Assembly (NCBI GenBank): GCA_030411725.1
Contig: MU839843.1
Location: 62,001-126,000, forward strand
DNA: 64,000 bases
Reading direction: 5' to 3'
Origin: Echria macrotheca
Lineage: Eukaryota; Ascomycota; Sordariomycetes; Sordariales; Schizotheciaceae
Shown: piece by piece, positions 25,178 to 35,326 of the stretch
How the letters are laid out: every line of letters starts with the position of its first letter
Position numbering within the stretch: position 1 is the stretch's first letter
Program-made: the position numbers and the translations under genes
The notes under the pieces: model-generated
What the model saw: the letters and a program-made list of their open reading frames with translations, nothing else
Told to the model about the DNA's origin: nothing
The model's database searches: none

Positions 25178-25306
25178 TATAGGGAGAAATGAAGGTGTGT
25201 GGATTTCTGGTGGAAGGAAGAGAGGGAAACCAGATCCGCACGAGGGGAAATGGCAGCACAAAGGCTGTGGTGGAAACCCAGATGTGGGTCTGTGGGTCCC
25301 ACAACA
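25178..25306 (-). repeat. 5' LTR (right copy)
   Basis: 129 bp, aligned without gaps to the left LTR. Minus strand begins TGTTGTGGGACCCACAGACC and ends CTCCCTATA. It is the less mutated copy: only the site equivalent to 19778 (position 25181) carries the RIP-type base here and not in the left copy. Confidence 0.9.
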
Positions 25307-25311
25307 GTCTT
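25307..25311. repeat. Target site duplication, right copy
   Basis: GTCTT outside the right LTR, matching 19770-19774. Confidence 0.88.
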
Positions 25312-26268
25312 CCTGGCGGAACACTATGGAGTCGGGAACCAGAGTGAAGGTCAATCCTATACCAGGTGCTGAGTGTGGTGGCATCCGGAAGGACCTCCTT
25401 GTGCATCAACCACCAATGTTTTCCATCTTGAGCCAGAGGTGAAGAGGGGTCTACTACTTGATCAAGACTTCCGGGGAAGAAGTATGAACTGCAGTTCCCC
25501 TGGCAAGTGTCTGTCTGCCAAGTGGCGACGAAGCGGGGGTAATGAAGAAGCACGGCGGTCCAATGCTCGACGTAATTCATGATTACCTCCGGAGCAACCA
25601 CTTTAAGGAGGCGCGTGTCCAAGATTACGGATCCCGCATAGACAGGCGTGACCATGCCGAACACATCCTCGGCGAATGAACTCTGGACTATAAAGGTCAG
25701 GTCAGCTATAGCATGCAATCTGACTTTGCGACGACATACACTTGAGAACCGAGCCGAATGAAAGAGCAATGAAGGGAAGTGCTAGCCTAAAGTAATTCCA
25801 CGTCAGCAACGATTGAGCGCTACAAGGCACCAGCTTTGGAAGTCCCTACTTTATCAGCCCTATGGGGCTTTTGAGCCGAGTCCCTATCGTTATGATACTG
25901 GTTGTGAAAAAGTCTGTGCCGGGACTAAGCTGCGCATACGCCAAAGCGGACACCCCGTGTCCAGAATCCAGAGTGGTGGATGCTAGCCTCCAGTTATCTA
26001 GGACACTAGCGATGACAAAACAGAGGAGCATGGCATATAGCTGAGACAAAACAGCCAGCAATAAATTCATCGTCGAGTAATCGAACGGTGTGTTTCCGAT
26101 GTAGGGGTTGTTGCCGAGCAAGACCCAGCCGATGAACGAGGAGTAGAGGATGGTGAACACACACAGCACGACCCAGCTCATGACCGCCGGCCACGCTGCT
26201 CGGGCGTTGGCGAGGATATTCCGCTGGGCCGGAGCCGGGTTATGACGGGTTTGTGCCACGCTGGCCAT

Positions 26269-27833
26269 CGCGACCTAGGCCGATAATAACTGGGCTAAGT
26301 AGACAGAGACATGTACGATATGTGACCGAGGAGGCCGCGCTAAGTTCGTCGGACTTGTTGTTTTGTCAGGACGTGAAGGATGTCCGCGATTGGGGGCCTG
26401 GACAGACTCTGTCACCTGGAGCCTCACCATGATGCTGGGCGTTGCCCCGCACGGGATGATAAGAGGGTTGACGGTCAGGCTGCGGTCTGCCTTGCAGGGG
26501 GGCGGAGCACCCAAAGCTAAGATGTCCCGACAGCCGGCCGGAGGCTTCGGCGACCGTGGTTCGGGGCCAACCAACCATCCAAGCACTTGCTTGCAAAGTC
26601 CTGACCCCCATATCTCTTTCACAGCCGTTCTTGTCCAACCAACCTATTTCGAATTCACCAAAAGTTTTCCTCAGACACCACCCGCAGAGATATTGTCTCA
26701 AAACTTCGTTGTCTCGACCCGCATTGAGTGGTCATCTAAATCCGCACTCGACCGACGATTATCAGCGGGTTCTCGTCTATAAATCCAATAGGTGCCAGTC
26801 CGATACCCCATGGTTGGTCGAAGTCAGCGCGTATTCCGCCCCCTGAGATATGGAGCCAAAGCCAAGCAGGAGGGCGGGGCCATAATCCAAGGGCACATAC
26901 GCAATGCCCCTCGGTGACCTTGACGCCGTGAATCGAAGGAACATCGGTTTCAAGGTGCGCCATGCTTTGGGGTCGGGTAGCAACACCGAGGCCGGCGGTT
27001 AGGTATTTTTGGGACCGAGAAGGGGAATTACCGTTTACCTAGCAGTATACCTATCGCTCCCCAGAATGAATTGAAGGAAGAATGGCAGTTCGTCCAACGT
27101 TACGTCATGGAATACCCTCCATATGCCTGTACCTAGGTAGCTTATGTGTGAGAGTGAAAAGCAGAGAAGACCGCTACGTTGAACAATAGATGCGCAGTAA
27201 ATGTGACAGACTGAAGAAATGACAAAGAAGAAGGAAAAGACGGAAAAAATACAAGGACAAGGAGGAAGAACCTGGACCTCGAGAACCGGCGCATCGGGTA
27301 GATGTATGTCATCGACGCATTGTGTAACAGCCCGTCAAAGTTCGGCCCAAACACAAACGTTGCGGCGCCTTACAACCGGAAGGATACGGAGTTTTCGATC
27401 GACGCTTGTGTGACGTCTCGTTCTGACCTGCGTCAAACCCCACATCTCGTCATCCACCTCACCTTAAATCGCCGTCAGCTCGGCCAGACTGCCCACCGCG
27501 GCATCTCATAAATACCGTATACGCCGTCAATGGGACGTTCCGATAAGCTCGCATGAACAGCCGATACCACGCACCATGCCGAAATCAGCAGCTCCTCTCC
27601 GCCCGAACCTGGCTCCGTGAATCGGAGGCCAAGTTCGGCGGGGGGGCAACAGCGGCGAACGAGCGGGGTTTAGCGTCGGATAGCACACCATGCCCCCACT
27701 TGACGTCGTAGATAGGGCGTCCAACGGCCCGCCAGCCACTTTTTTCCCATTGGCAACTATTTTTTGGGTTTTGATTTGCGACTGAGACACTAGAGAGGCC
27801 ATTTGTTAGTCCTTTGGATACAGGTCGGCCATC
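26269..27833. other. Divergent intergenic region
   Basis: About 1.57 kb between the start of the interrupted membrane gene and the second MFS gene. A perfect TACCTAGGTA palindrome lies at 27130-27139. No convincing open frame or RNA gene. Confidence 0.5.
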
Positions 27834-29784
27834 ATGCCACAGCCGGACGAGACAGCGCCTCTCCTTGCCAACGGTGTCAACGGTCACGATAAACCTGTCA
27901 GGAAATGGCCATGGCAGCGGATCGGTGTCGAGGCGCGCATCCTGCTGGCGGGGTTCCTTGTGACGCTGTCGTTTAGCTTCACCCAAGTTCCGTAGGTGGT
28001 CGCAGCTGACGAGAATACCCAGCACAGGCAACTGACCGGAGACACAGCATTTTCTATGCCTTTTTCCTCATGGAGTGCGACGTCTACTACGAGAACCACC
28101 CCCCCTTCGAGGGTCCCGGAGACCGGTGCAACCGCAACGAGATTGCGGCCGGAACGGCAACCAACTTCGCCATCCTGGGCATGACCACGTCGCTGTGCGG
28201 CACGCTGAACCTGTTCTTCTCTGGCTGGACTGTCAAGAAATTCGGTCCCCGGTTCACCATGATGCTCGTCACTCTGGTCCCGGCCATCCGTGTCGCCACC
28301 CAGATCCTCGGTGTCGTGGCTGGCGGCCAGGCCGGCATTAACATCTTCCAGTTTACGCAGCTCATCACCGTCGTAGGCGGCCCAGCTGGGTATATCTTGG
28401 TGATCAACATCATCGCAGGCGAGCTTGTAGAGCCAGTCCGCCGCACCGCTGTGTTCGGCATGCTCCAGGGATCCATAATGTTAGGTCAAGGGGTCGGCTA
28501 TCTCAGTGAGCTCCAACCCGTTCGTTGATTCGAAAATCTGTCTGACCGGGGAACAGCGGGTGGTATGATTGGCGATACGTGGGGTATCCGACGTCCGTTC
28601 GAAGTGGCATTTTGCTCGTTCCTGATCTCGGCTGTGTATACACGCTTCACCCTTCCGTACATCTCGCCCGAGTCCATGTCCGATGGCAAAAAGCCCGCGG
28701 TAAAGGGTATTGCTGCGTTCTTTGCACCACTCAAAGTGCTCGCTCCTCAGAATATCATCCTCCCGAGCGGGAAACGGGCCAAACATCTGGGAGTCTTGTT
28801 CCTCTGCCTGGGAGTCTTCCTGGGTGTAGTAAGTTTCCCGTTGATTGCCGGTGTTTTGCTTACCCCTTCCCCTTCTTTGTTCATAACTGAACATTAGATC
28901 GCCACCGCATATGTCCCCCTTTTGATACAAATGTACGCTACCGCCGTATTCCGGTTCCGCCAGGGTGACAATGGCTTCCTCATGTCAGGCTGGGCCTGTA
29001 TAAGAGCCTTGTTCCTCCTTTTCCTGTTCCCCAGAATCATCGAAATCGGACGGAAATGGTACTCCAGACGACACCCGGCTCCTACAGGGCGGCACGCAGC
29101 GAGTGACAGGGTCAGGCCAGAACCACACTTACCTACAAATCCAGAGGAGATGGAAGCACCCGTAGGGTCATTCGCCGATGATGAACCTGTCTCGGCTGTG
29201 CCGGTCAAGGCGGACGAAGGCACGCAGTTCGACTTGTTCTTCTTGCGATGGAGCCTGGTGTTCGATGGATTCTTGACGATGCTGGCAGCGCTGGCCACGC
29301 AAAAGTGGCATGTCTTTCTAGGTGCGTCCGTTGAAATCGATGTCTAAGATGGAATGAAACGGTTAGCTCTGACAGTTATCCGTACAGCTGCGTTTCTGTT
29401 ACCGTTCGCATCTGGGACCGCCCCCGCAGCCAAAGGCGTCATGACAGACATGTGCGCCCCGTCGGATCGAGCGGATGCCCTCAATGCGCTAACGCTAGTG
29501 GAAAACATCGGGGGCCTGTTGACGCAGGGTCTGTTTGGATTTGTGTTCTCTGCTCTTGCTGAGATCGGCAAGCCGTATCTAACATTCTTCTGCAATGCTG
29601 TAAGTTCCGTTTGTCCTGCGGCTTCCCTGTCCGACCAGAATGAAAACTTACGTTGTGCTAGGCAGTCGCTTTCTTGGCGGCGGGTGTCTTGGTCTTCTCG
29701 CGCTTCCCGCCCGATGGCAGTCGGGTGGCCGATGACTCGAACGGTGAAGAACAAGACAATGCCGAAGATGGAGCGCACCGGTAG
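27834..29784 (+). CDS. MFS transporter (fungal, substrate unknown)
   Basis: Six exons: 27834-27991, 28048-28505, 28557-28828, 28898-29321, 29388-29599, 29662-29784, giving 548 aa with consistent phases. The N-terminus MPQPDETAPLLANG is cytosolic. TM1 runs through ILLAGFLVTLSFSFTQVPIFY, followed by an extracellular Cys-containing loop (FLMECDVYYE...GDRCNRNEIAAG). Later segments include a TM2-3 loop with FSGWTVKKFGPRFTMM (the MFS signature position), GGPAGYILVINIIAGELV and FGMLQGSIMLGQGVGYL. A long central cytosolic loop with EEMEAPVG separates the two halves. The C-terminus FPPDGSRVADDSNGEEQDNAED is acidic. This resembles fungal MFS proteins loosely annotated as tetracycline-resistance-like; no substrate can be assigned. 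No partner gene is adjacent. Confidence 0.85.
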
Positions 29785-30380
29785 CACAAAACTTGGATCA
29801 AATTAATCACATGGGAGCCACATGGTCAAAGAGAATGTACGCATAGCAAATGCATGGTTACCTGCTCTAAGCTACAGAGTTGCGAAGGGGAGGAGACACG
29901 GTTTGAGCATTTGTCTTACATATTGTGGAGATGCAAAAACACAAACACAAGCCCCCAAGATAGGGACCTTATTTGGTATGACGAGCAGAAGCCTAAAGCA
30001 ACTCTCACGCAACGGCAGGCAGTCATTGGGTCCATCGTCCTCAAAGCAGTTGACTCATTGGCCTTGATAGTGGGGCGCAGCTGGCACTACCATTGTCATT
30101 GGCTGCATGCAACTCCGTCCTCAACTTGCTCCTTCCACATCCTCATGCATCCGCCACGAAACTAAAATCCCCTCGACCTGAACGGACTGGGCAAGTGCAA
30201 TCGGTGGAGGATAGCCGGCGGAGGAGAGCAGTTTACGCACGGACTGGAACCACTGCACCTGTATTTAGCTAGGCCCGCCCCTCTTCAGCTCTTCTTGCCT
30301 CAATCCACATCCTGAGTCCTGACCGCCACATCACCAAACGCTCATTTTCTCACCCACCGCCGCAATCCTCCCTCGTCAAG
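29785..30380. other. Intergenic, promoter of DUF2828 gene
   Basis: 596 bp without a convincing frame. The pyrimidine-rich leader CTCTTCAGCTCTTCTTGCCTC near 30280-30300 precedes the next gene. Confidence 0.5.
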
Positions 30381-32792
30381 ATGGCGGCCCAACAACAAAT
30401 GGATGAGCAATGGTTTCTGAAGGCCAAATGCCCGGTCTTCTTGCCGCGCCTGGATGCCCTCACTCTGCCAACTCCCGAATTCGAAGCACGTCTGACCGAC
30501 ATCCTCAACGAAGCCAATGCCGCGGCGGAAGACGCCCAAGCCACCCCAACAAACGATGTCGACTCGTTGACTCTGGTCAGCGAACCCTCTTCGACTACGG
30601 CCGATGCCACGGGGAAAATGAAGGACCTGGCAATCTCCCACAAGGTTGATGACGTCGATACCGATACGACGATGGCCGGCCACCCGTTTGTCGACGGACT
30701 TCGCTCGTTTGACCAGACCACCGAGACAGAAGTGCCGGATATGGAAAACAAGATGCTCACCGAAAATAATGCTGTGGCGTATGCATCAACCCAAAGTCCT
30801 CTCGTCGATCTCTTCCACGAACTCGAGGACGTCGTTACCGGTCCTCGTCTGCACGATCTTCTCAATGCTGCATGGGCGGAGGACCCTTCGTCAACCCTCA
30901 AGATCATCTTCAACGCCCGGTCGATTCATCTAGGCAAGGGTTCGCGCGCGACGTTCTACCGGTGCGCTGGCTGGCTGGCTCAGTATCATCCTCGCACACT
31001 CCTCGCCAATCTTCGCTGGCTCAGCCGACCGGTGATTCCGAAGAAGGTGAACAAGGACGAAGAAGACATGGTAGTGGTCCCCTCCGAGCTGGATCCTTCG
31101 GATCCCGCGCGCTTCGACATCGACACGGGTGTTGCGCATGGCTACTGGAAAGATCTCCTCAACATACTCGCCCTCTCGGCCAACAAGAAGCTCAACGTGC
31201 TTGCCGACTCTCGCGATATTCTCAACATTGAACGTGAGGGGGGCACCGGCTTGGTCTCCGCTGCTGCCGCCAAAGAAAAGCGCCTTCTTGTACGCAAGGA
31301 GCGGCACGACGCAGTTATGCAAGATCTCAAATCCGACCCTCGCCACCTCGCACTGCATCTTACCGTTGCCCGCCTTTTCGCCGAGCAGCTGGCAGCTGAT
31401 ATGGCCCTGCTGCGAGGCTCCGACGAGGCAGCCAAGAAACACATCTCGCTTTGCGCAAAGTGGGCGCCGTCGACGGACCGGTTCCACGACAAGCACACGT
31501 TCGTTGTCTCGTCCATTGCCGAGATAATGTATCCGGAAGACCACTTTGTTCAGAAGGGTTTGCTCACGCCGTCAACAACCGACCTTGACCGAACTGTCTA
31601 TCTCCGTTACGCTCGCGAATGGATGCGACGCGATGTCTCCGCGCTGAGAAATCACCTGGAAATCGTCGAGCGCGATATCACCGAGGAGAAATTCGAGAAC
31701 ATCAAGTACGATCGTGTCCCGTCAATTGCCATGCGCAACTACGCAAACCTCTTCGCCTCCAAGGACACGGACCGCTTCGAGCAGTATCTCGAAGGCGTGG
31801 CCAGTGGAAAAGCCAAAATCAGTGGTGCTACTCTTCTTCCGAGCACGCTGATCAAAGGGGTTCGTGAGGGCCTTCATCAAACCCATTCCCTTCCGTCGCG
31901 CCCTACGAAAAAGAAGCGGGGGGCAAAAAACAGTGCCAACGTTTTGCAAGAGGGGGTCGCGGAGCGAATTGCCGAAATGGAGCGCAAAGTAGTTGATGGC
32001 CAGTGGAAGACACTCGTACAACGCATCCGCGACTCCGGGTCCATGGATTCCTGTATTGCTGTCTGTGATGTGTCTGGCAGCATGGGACACCCGGTGTTCC
32101 CCGATGGGACGTGCCCCATGGACAGCGCCATCGGCTTGTCACTCCTGATCGCCGAGGTGGTTGCGCCGCCATTCCAGGGCTGCTTCATCACGTTCAGCGA
32201 ACACCCAGAGGTCCAAAGAATCAACATCTCCGGCACATTGCGGGAGAAGGTCCGCGAGATTAATAGCTCGGATTGGGGCATGAACACTGATTTCGAAGCC
32301 GTCTTTCTCAAGCTCATCCTCCCCATGGCGGTCAAGAACAATCTGAAGCCGGAGGATATGGTGAAGCGTATCTTTGTCTTCAGTGACATGCAGTTTGATG
32401 AGGCGACGGGTGTCTCTAACTGGGGCTCTAAGGTTTCCCCGTGGTCTACCACCTACGAGCGCATCAAGTCAGCCTACGCCGAGGCTGGCTATCCGGTACC
32501 GGAGATGGTGTTCTGGAACCTGGCTGGCGGCCGACACGGGGTTGCCCCCAAACCCGTCACGGCTGGAGATGAAGGGGTTGCCCTGGTCAGCGGGTACTCG
32601 CAGGCCATGCTCAAGGTCTTCTTGGGCAAGGGCATGTTCGAAGAGGAAGAGGAGGAAGAGGAGAAGATTGTGGAGGTGGAGGATGGGGATTTGGTCGCGG
32701 TGGAGAAGGCCGAGAAGCGCATTGACCCCTTGAGCATTGTGAAGAAGGCCATCTCGCACAAGGCTTTTTCCATGTTGGATGTGGTGGACTAG
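30381..32792 (+). CDS. DUF2828 protein with von Willebrand A-like domain
   Basis: Intronless, 803 aa, no signal peptide. The N-terminal third contains a cap-like region rich in acidic residues and TDVD-type linkers. The middle (GFLHDLL-like LHDLLNAAWAEDPSSTLKII, ARSIHLGKGSRATFYRCAGWL) is typical of the DUF2828 family, which is related to the TROVE/Ro fold. The C-terminal part is a vWA-like domain with a metal-ion (MIDAS) motif DVSGSM at residues 563-568, later Thr in GMNTDFEAVF and Asp in FVFSDMQFDEA, so all MIDAS positions look present. The C-terminus has a run of Glu (EEEEEEEE) around 32640-32665. The family is widespread in fungi and plants with no firm biochemical role; Ro-type proteins bind small RNAs, but RNA binding here is only an inference. 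Confidence 0.88.
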   Translation: MAAQQQMDEQWFLKAKCPVFLPRLDALTLPTPEFEARLTDILNEANAAAEDAQATPTNDVDSLTLVSEPSSTTADATGKMKDLAISHKVDDVDTDTTMAGHPFVDGLRSFDQTTETEVPDMENKMLTENNAVAYASTQSPLVDLFHELEDVVTGPRLHDLLNAAWAEDPSSTLKIIFNARSIHLGKGSRATFYRCAGWLAQYHPRTLLANLRWLSRPVIPKKVNKDEEDMVVVPSELDPSDPARFDIDTGVAHGYWKDLLNILALSANKKLNVLADSRDILNIEREGGTGLVSAAAAKEKRLLVRKERHDAVMQDLKSDPRHLALHLTVARLFAEQLAADMALLRGSDEAAKKHISLCAKWAPSTDRFHDKHTFVVSSIAEIMYPEDHFVQKGLLTPSTTDLDRTVYLRYAREWMRRDVSALRNHLEIVERDITEEKFENIKYDRVPSIAMRNYANLFASKDTDRFEQYLEGVASGKAKISGATLLPSTLIKGVREGLHQTHSLPSRPTKKKRGAKNSANVLQEGVAERIAEMERKVVDGQWKTLVQRIRDSGSMDSCIAVCDVSGSMGHPVFPDGTCPMDSAIGLSLLIAEVVAPPFQGCFITFSEHPEVQRINISGTLREKVREINSSDWGMNTDFEAVFLKLILPMAVKNNLKPEDMVKRIFVFSDMQFDEATGVSNWGSKVSPWSTTYERIKSAYAEAGYPVPEMVFWNLAGGRHGVAPKPVTAGDEGVALVSGYSQAMLKVFLGKGMFEEEEEEEEKIVEVEDGDLVAVEKAEKRIDPLSIVKKAISHKAFSMLDVVD

Positions 32793-33975
32793 TTTGTCTG
32801 TATTGCTGTTCTTCATGTTATGCTCTTCGGCACAGGTACTCGAGCGAGAGCGATTTTCCTGCGGGCAATGGTTGATTCTAGTCTATTATGGTAATAAAAA
32901 GAAGCATGGGTCATTTGTTCTTCCTGTTTGTTGGCGGTATTGAGTTCACGCGAGTCGGAGAAACCTGCGCAACCTCCAAAGTTTCTCTCGCGTGGTAGGT
33001 GTAGAACAACGTTTCTGGATCTGCTGTTCAACGCGTCTGTTATGCGGAGCATCGACTTTGAGCCGACCACCTTCTCGATGCAGTCCAGTGGTATTGTGAG
33101 CTTCAGGTTTAGTGTTTTGGGATCAGGAGACTTCGAGGGGCTATTCACGCTTGTTCGTAGTGTCAGGGTCAATGCGGAGGCAAACACAAGTCGATTGACT
33201 TATACTCCACACCATATTATATCCGTTTTCTACGTTAGACTATGAGAATAAAACTCCGGAGTTGCCTAGAGGTGTATTTGACTCCGTTTGTTTGCTTACA
33301 TTTGCACCATTGGCCAAATGAAAGCTACTTTACAACAGAACTATTTAGTTACCTTAGATTCAGTATCAGGTCAGATCATAAAACAGGTCCCCGTCATTTA
33401 AACCAATCTCCACACTGTTTCCTAGCTCGGTTCTTGCACATGCGTGGGCCGAAGCATTTCCTGGTTTTCCGGGCAGCTAATTATAGGCGTTGTAGCCCAA
33501 GGGGCACCGGCAGTAGCGAGGAACTAATTGGTCATGAGGTGGACACCGCTGTTGTTGGGACTTGGGTCTGGAATTTAAACCGTCAAGGTGGCGGATGTGT
33601 CCTGGAAACATGTGATTGGGGCAGGGTGGGAAGTATTGTCAGAATCTTGAGCCCTGGCAGTGTGACGAGGTGGCTACAGGTAGGCACAGGCTCAAGCGCT
33701 GTATGTGAGCATGGCGATACCTCCCATTCTGGCTGCTTCACTAAAGATAGGTAGAATACAGGAAGTGGAATGGTCGCTGAACCAACCCCCCCCCCCCCCC
33801 CCCAAATAGGTAGGGGCGAAGCCCATATATATTTCGGGACCGAAACCCTAACCCTGGCCGTTGGCAGGCCTGACAAGTATCAGGAAGGGCAAGGAAATTT
33901 GCTCTTGCTTCACTTTGTCTAATATACAAGGAAATTCCCCCTAGTTCGTACGAACGGTAACACAACTCATATTAC
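32793..33975. other. Convergent intergenic region with poly-C tract
   Basis: About 1.18 kb between convergent genes. An 18-base C homopolymer lies at 33786-33803 and a telomere-like AAACCCTAACCCT stretch at about 33843-33855. The 124-codon minus frame at 32813-33187 has no recognisable features. Confidence 0.55.
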
Positions 33976-34650
33976 TCAATCATCCCTACCGAAGGTATGT
34001 GAGAAGTTGTATTTGCGGAAGGCTTCCCACCCCAACTGGGCAAATGTTCGAACCCAGTTATCTTGCGGAATTGGCTCCCTCTCTTCCCTCACTTCCGTTG
34101 TAATCCATCCCGGACCTTCGCTATCGCTGAGGTTATCTTTTCCACACCCAGAGTCAGAATCATCGGCAAATTCTGGCCTTGGCTCCCGGTACACCAACAC
34201 CATGCCATCGAACGTCTCAGCCCAATCATCGGCTCTCTCCCTCATGAACCGGTCCAAGTCCCAAGGCTCGGGCAATACCATGTTCTCATCCCCAGCCCAG
34301 ACGGACATCTCTGCGCTGAGACGGAAACTGATACCGAAGTGTGCCGTGACGGAAGTCACCCTGAACGACGGCCCCGCGAACTCGTGGATCCTGCGGCGCT
34401 CCGCCATTGTGTCGATAAAGAGGAAATAGCCGTCCATCCACGCGTCGTCGTCTTCAATTGCCGCGGGATAGTCGCGGCCGCGGAGCATGCCACACCGATA
34501 ACCCTTGACCTTGGCTTTGTGCAGCCTCGCATTGACTTTGCGCGTGCGTGAGGCGTCGCCGGTGAGTATCCATGCTAAGAGGGGAAGAGCGCATAGGGGG
34601 CCGTAGAGAAAAATGGAGGGGGGCTTGGGTTTGCGCCGTTTGGGTGCCAT
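33976..34650 (-). CDS. AIG2-like / gamma-glutamylcyclotransferase-fold protein
   Basis: Intronless, 224 aa. The start MAPKRRKPKPPSIFLYGPL contains the YGPL motif (residues 16-19) that corresponds to the substrate-binding YGTL/YGSL loop of the GGCT/AIG2 fold. It is followed by GYRCGMLRGRDYPAAIEDDDAWMDGYFLF, matching the family's 'YPA...VxGxxF' segment, and IHEFAGPSFRVTSVTAHF, matching the 'yeg..Y.r..V.v' segment; the usual catalytic Glu is expected in the EFAGP region. The C-terminal part is an acidic linker (DDSDSGCGKDNLSDSEG) then WVRTFAQLGWEAFRKYNF. Fungal AIG2-like proteins are common and mostly uncharacterised. Fold assignment is by motif, so enzymatic activity is not asserted. Confidence 0.7.
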   Translation of the reverse strand: MAPKRRKPKPPSIFLYGPLCALPLLAWILTGDASRTRKVNARLHKAKVKGYRCGMLRGRDYPAAIEDDDAWMDGYFLFIDTMAERRRIHEFAGPSFRVTSVTAHFGISFRLSAEMSVWAGDENMVLPEPWDLDRFMRERADDWAETFDGMVLVYREPRPEFADDSDSGCGKDNLSDSEGPGWITTEVREEREPIPQDNWVRTFAQLGWEAFRKYNFSHTFGRDD

Positions 34651-35326
34651 CTTGAAAGGATATCGAGGACGGTAGTCTTTCTTGACTTTTCATGCGAAAA
34701 GAAAAATATGTTTTCTGACGCGGGGCCCGCGCCCAGAGGTCGGTAGTTCCTATTGATTGTGAGGAGGAAGAGGATGAGTTGGGGCAGAACCAAGATCCCT
34801 GGAATATTTATAATGCATTCGGCTGGGAGCACATGTCCGCAGCTTAGTTCTTGCATGTGAAGCTGTTTTCTCTAGCGGAGGAGCTGACTTAAACAAGCGC
34901 TGCATAGGTACCTAGTGACGCGGGTTTTTGACCGTTGTGACCGTAGCGATGTCTGGCTGCCAGACGCCGGCGGGGGATGTATTCCGAGGCTTTCTGATAC
35001 GCCTCTGGTTTCGAGGATATCGTATCAATCCATAAGCCAGCTGACAGTGCCAGGCAATATTGCTGAGCTTTGCTGCTTTCACGAGGAGTCCGGGTACCAG
35101 TCCCGAGGATTTTGGATCCGGCATGCTTTCGGCAAGGAGCTACGTAAGAGGGTGGAACGCGTCCGTCCATGAAACTAGGGCCTACATGTACATGAAGCGG
35201 ACTTCAGCTAGGTAGGCGAAGAACAAAATAGAATTCCCCCACGCTAATAACAGATTCGCCGGAGAGGTTAAGAGTACAGTGAAGGAAAAATGAAAGAAAA
35301 CCGAAAGAGAATGAAAGAAACATACA
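34651..35326. other. Intergenic
   Basis: 676 bp. TAGGTACCTAG palindrome at 34905-34915. No convincing gene. Confidence 0.5.

Larger units (their letters stand above)
19775..25306 (-). mobile_element. RIP-degraded Ty1/copia LTR retrotransposon
   Basis: A 5,532-bp element, orientation minus, conspicuously AT-rich. It has direct 129-bp LTRs at 19775-19903 and 25178-25306, and GTCTT duplications outside. Inside the 5' LTR (right) lies a primer-binding site, and before the 3' LTR (left) a polypurine tract. The internal 5.27 kb has no intact frame, but decayed reverse-transcriptase landmarks are legible on the minus strand: 21080-21106 reads ALYGLR followed by a stop where copia elements have Gln (CAA to TAA), and 20957-20974 reads LLYVNN where copia has LLYVDD (GAT to AAT, G to A). 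Their order and distance from the 3' LTR fit copia, where RT-RNase H is last. Decay is almost entirely C:G to T:A, as expected from RIP. It is dead, with no recognisable intact gag, protease or integrase. Confidence 0.88.
18505..26268 (-). pseudogene. Multi-pass membrane protein gene interrupted by a copia element
   Basis: One gene read on the minus strand in two halves. Right half (5'): exon 25850-26268 (two hydrophobic segments, around VMSWVVLCVFTILYSSFIGWV and NLLLAVLSQLYAMLLCFVIA), short exon 25740-25786 encoding LALPFIALSFGSVLK, and exon 25307-25687 (FAEDVFGMVTPVYAG...). Introns are 25787-25849 and 25688-25739. Left half (3'): exon 19691-19774 (DCQGYIGINGTQC...), intron 19617-19690 (GTATGT...CGCAG), and final exon 18505-19616 with YSQRTETIYDR and a last TM (WTFIIAGSLLTTLCGAALAA). 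The pattern (GSVLKFQ, PVYAG, long extracellular loop, YDR motif, C-terminal TM) is that of a fungal family of uncharacterised membrane proteins. The retroelement sits between an Asp and a Cys codon. Exon 25307-25687 is also one nucleotide out of phase near 25380-25395, suggesting a separate frameshift. It is unlikely to make a full-length product. Confidence 0.8.

Noticed and set aside
19775..25306. 129-bp direct repeats as a long target duplication or gene-conversion tract
   Set aside because: TGTTG start, TG...CA-type ends, 5-bp duplications outside, primer site and polypurine tract show they are LTRs.
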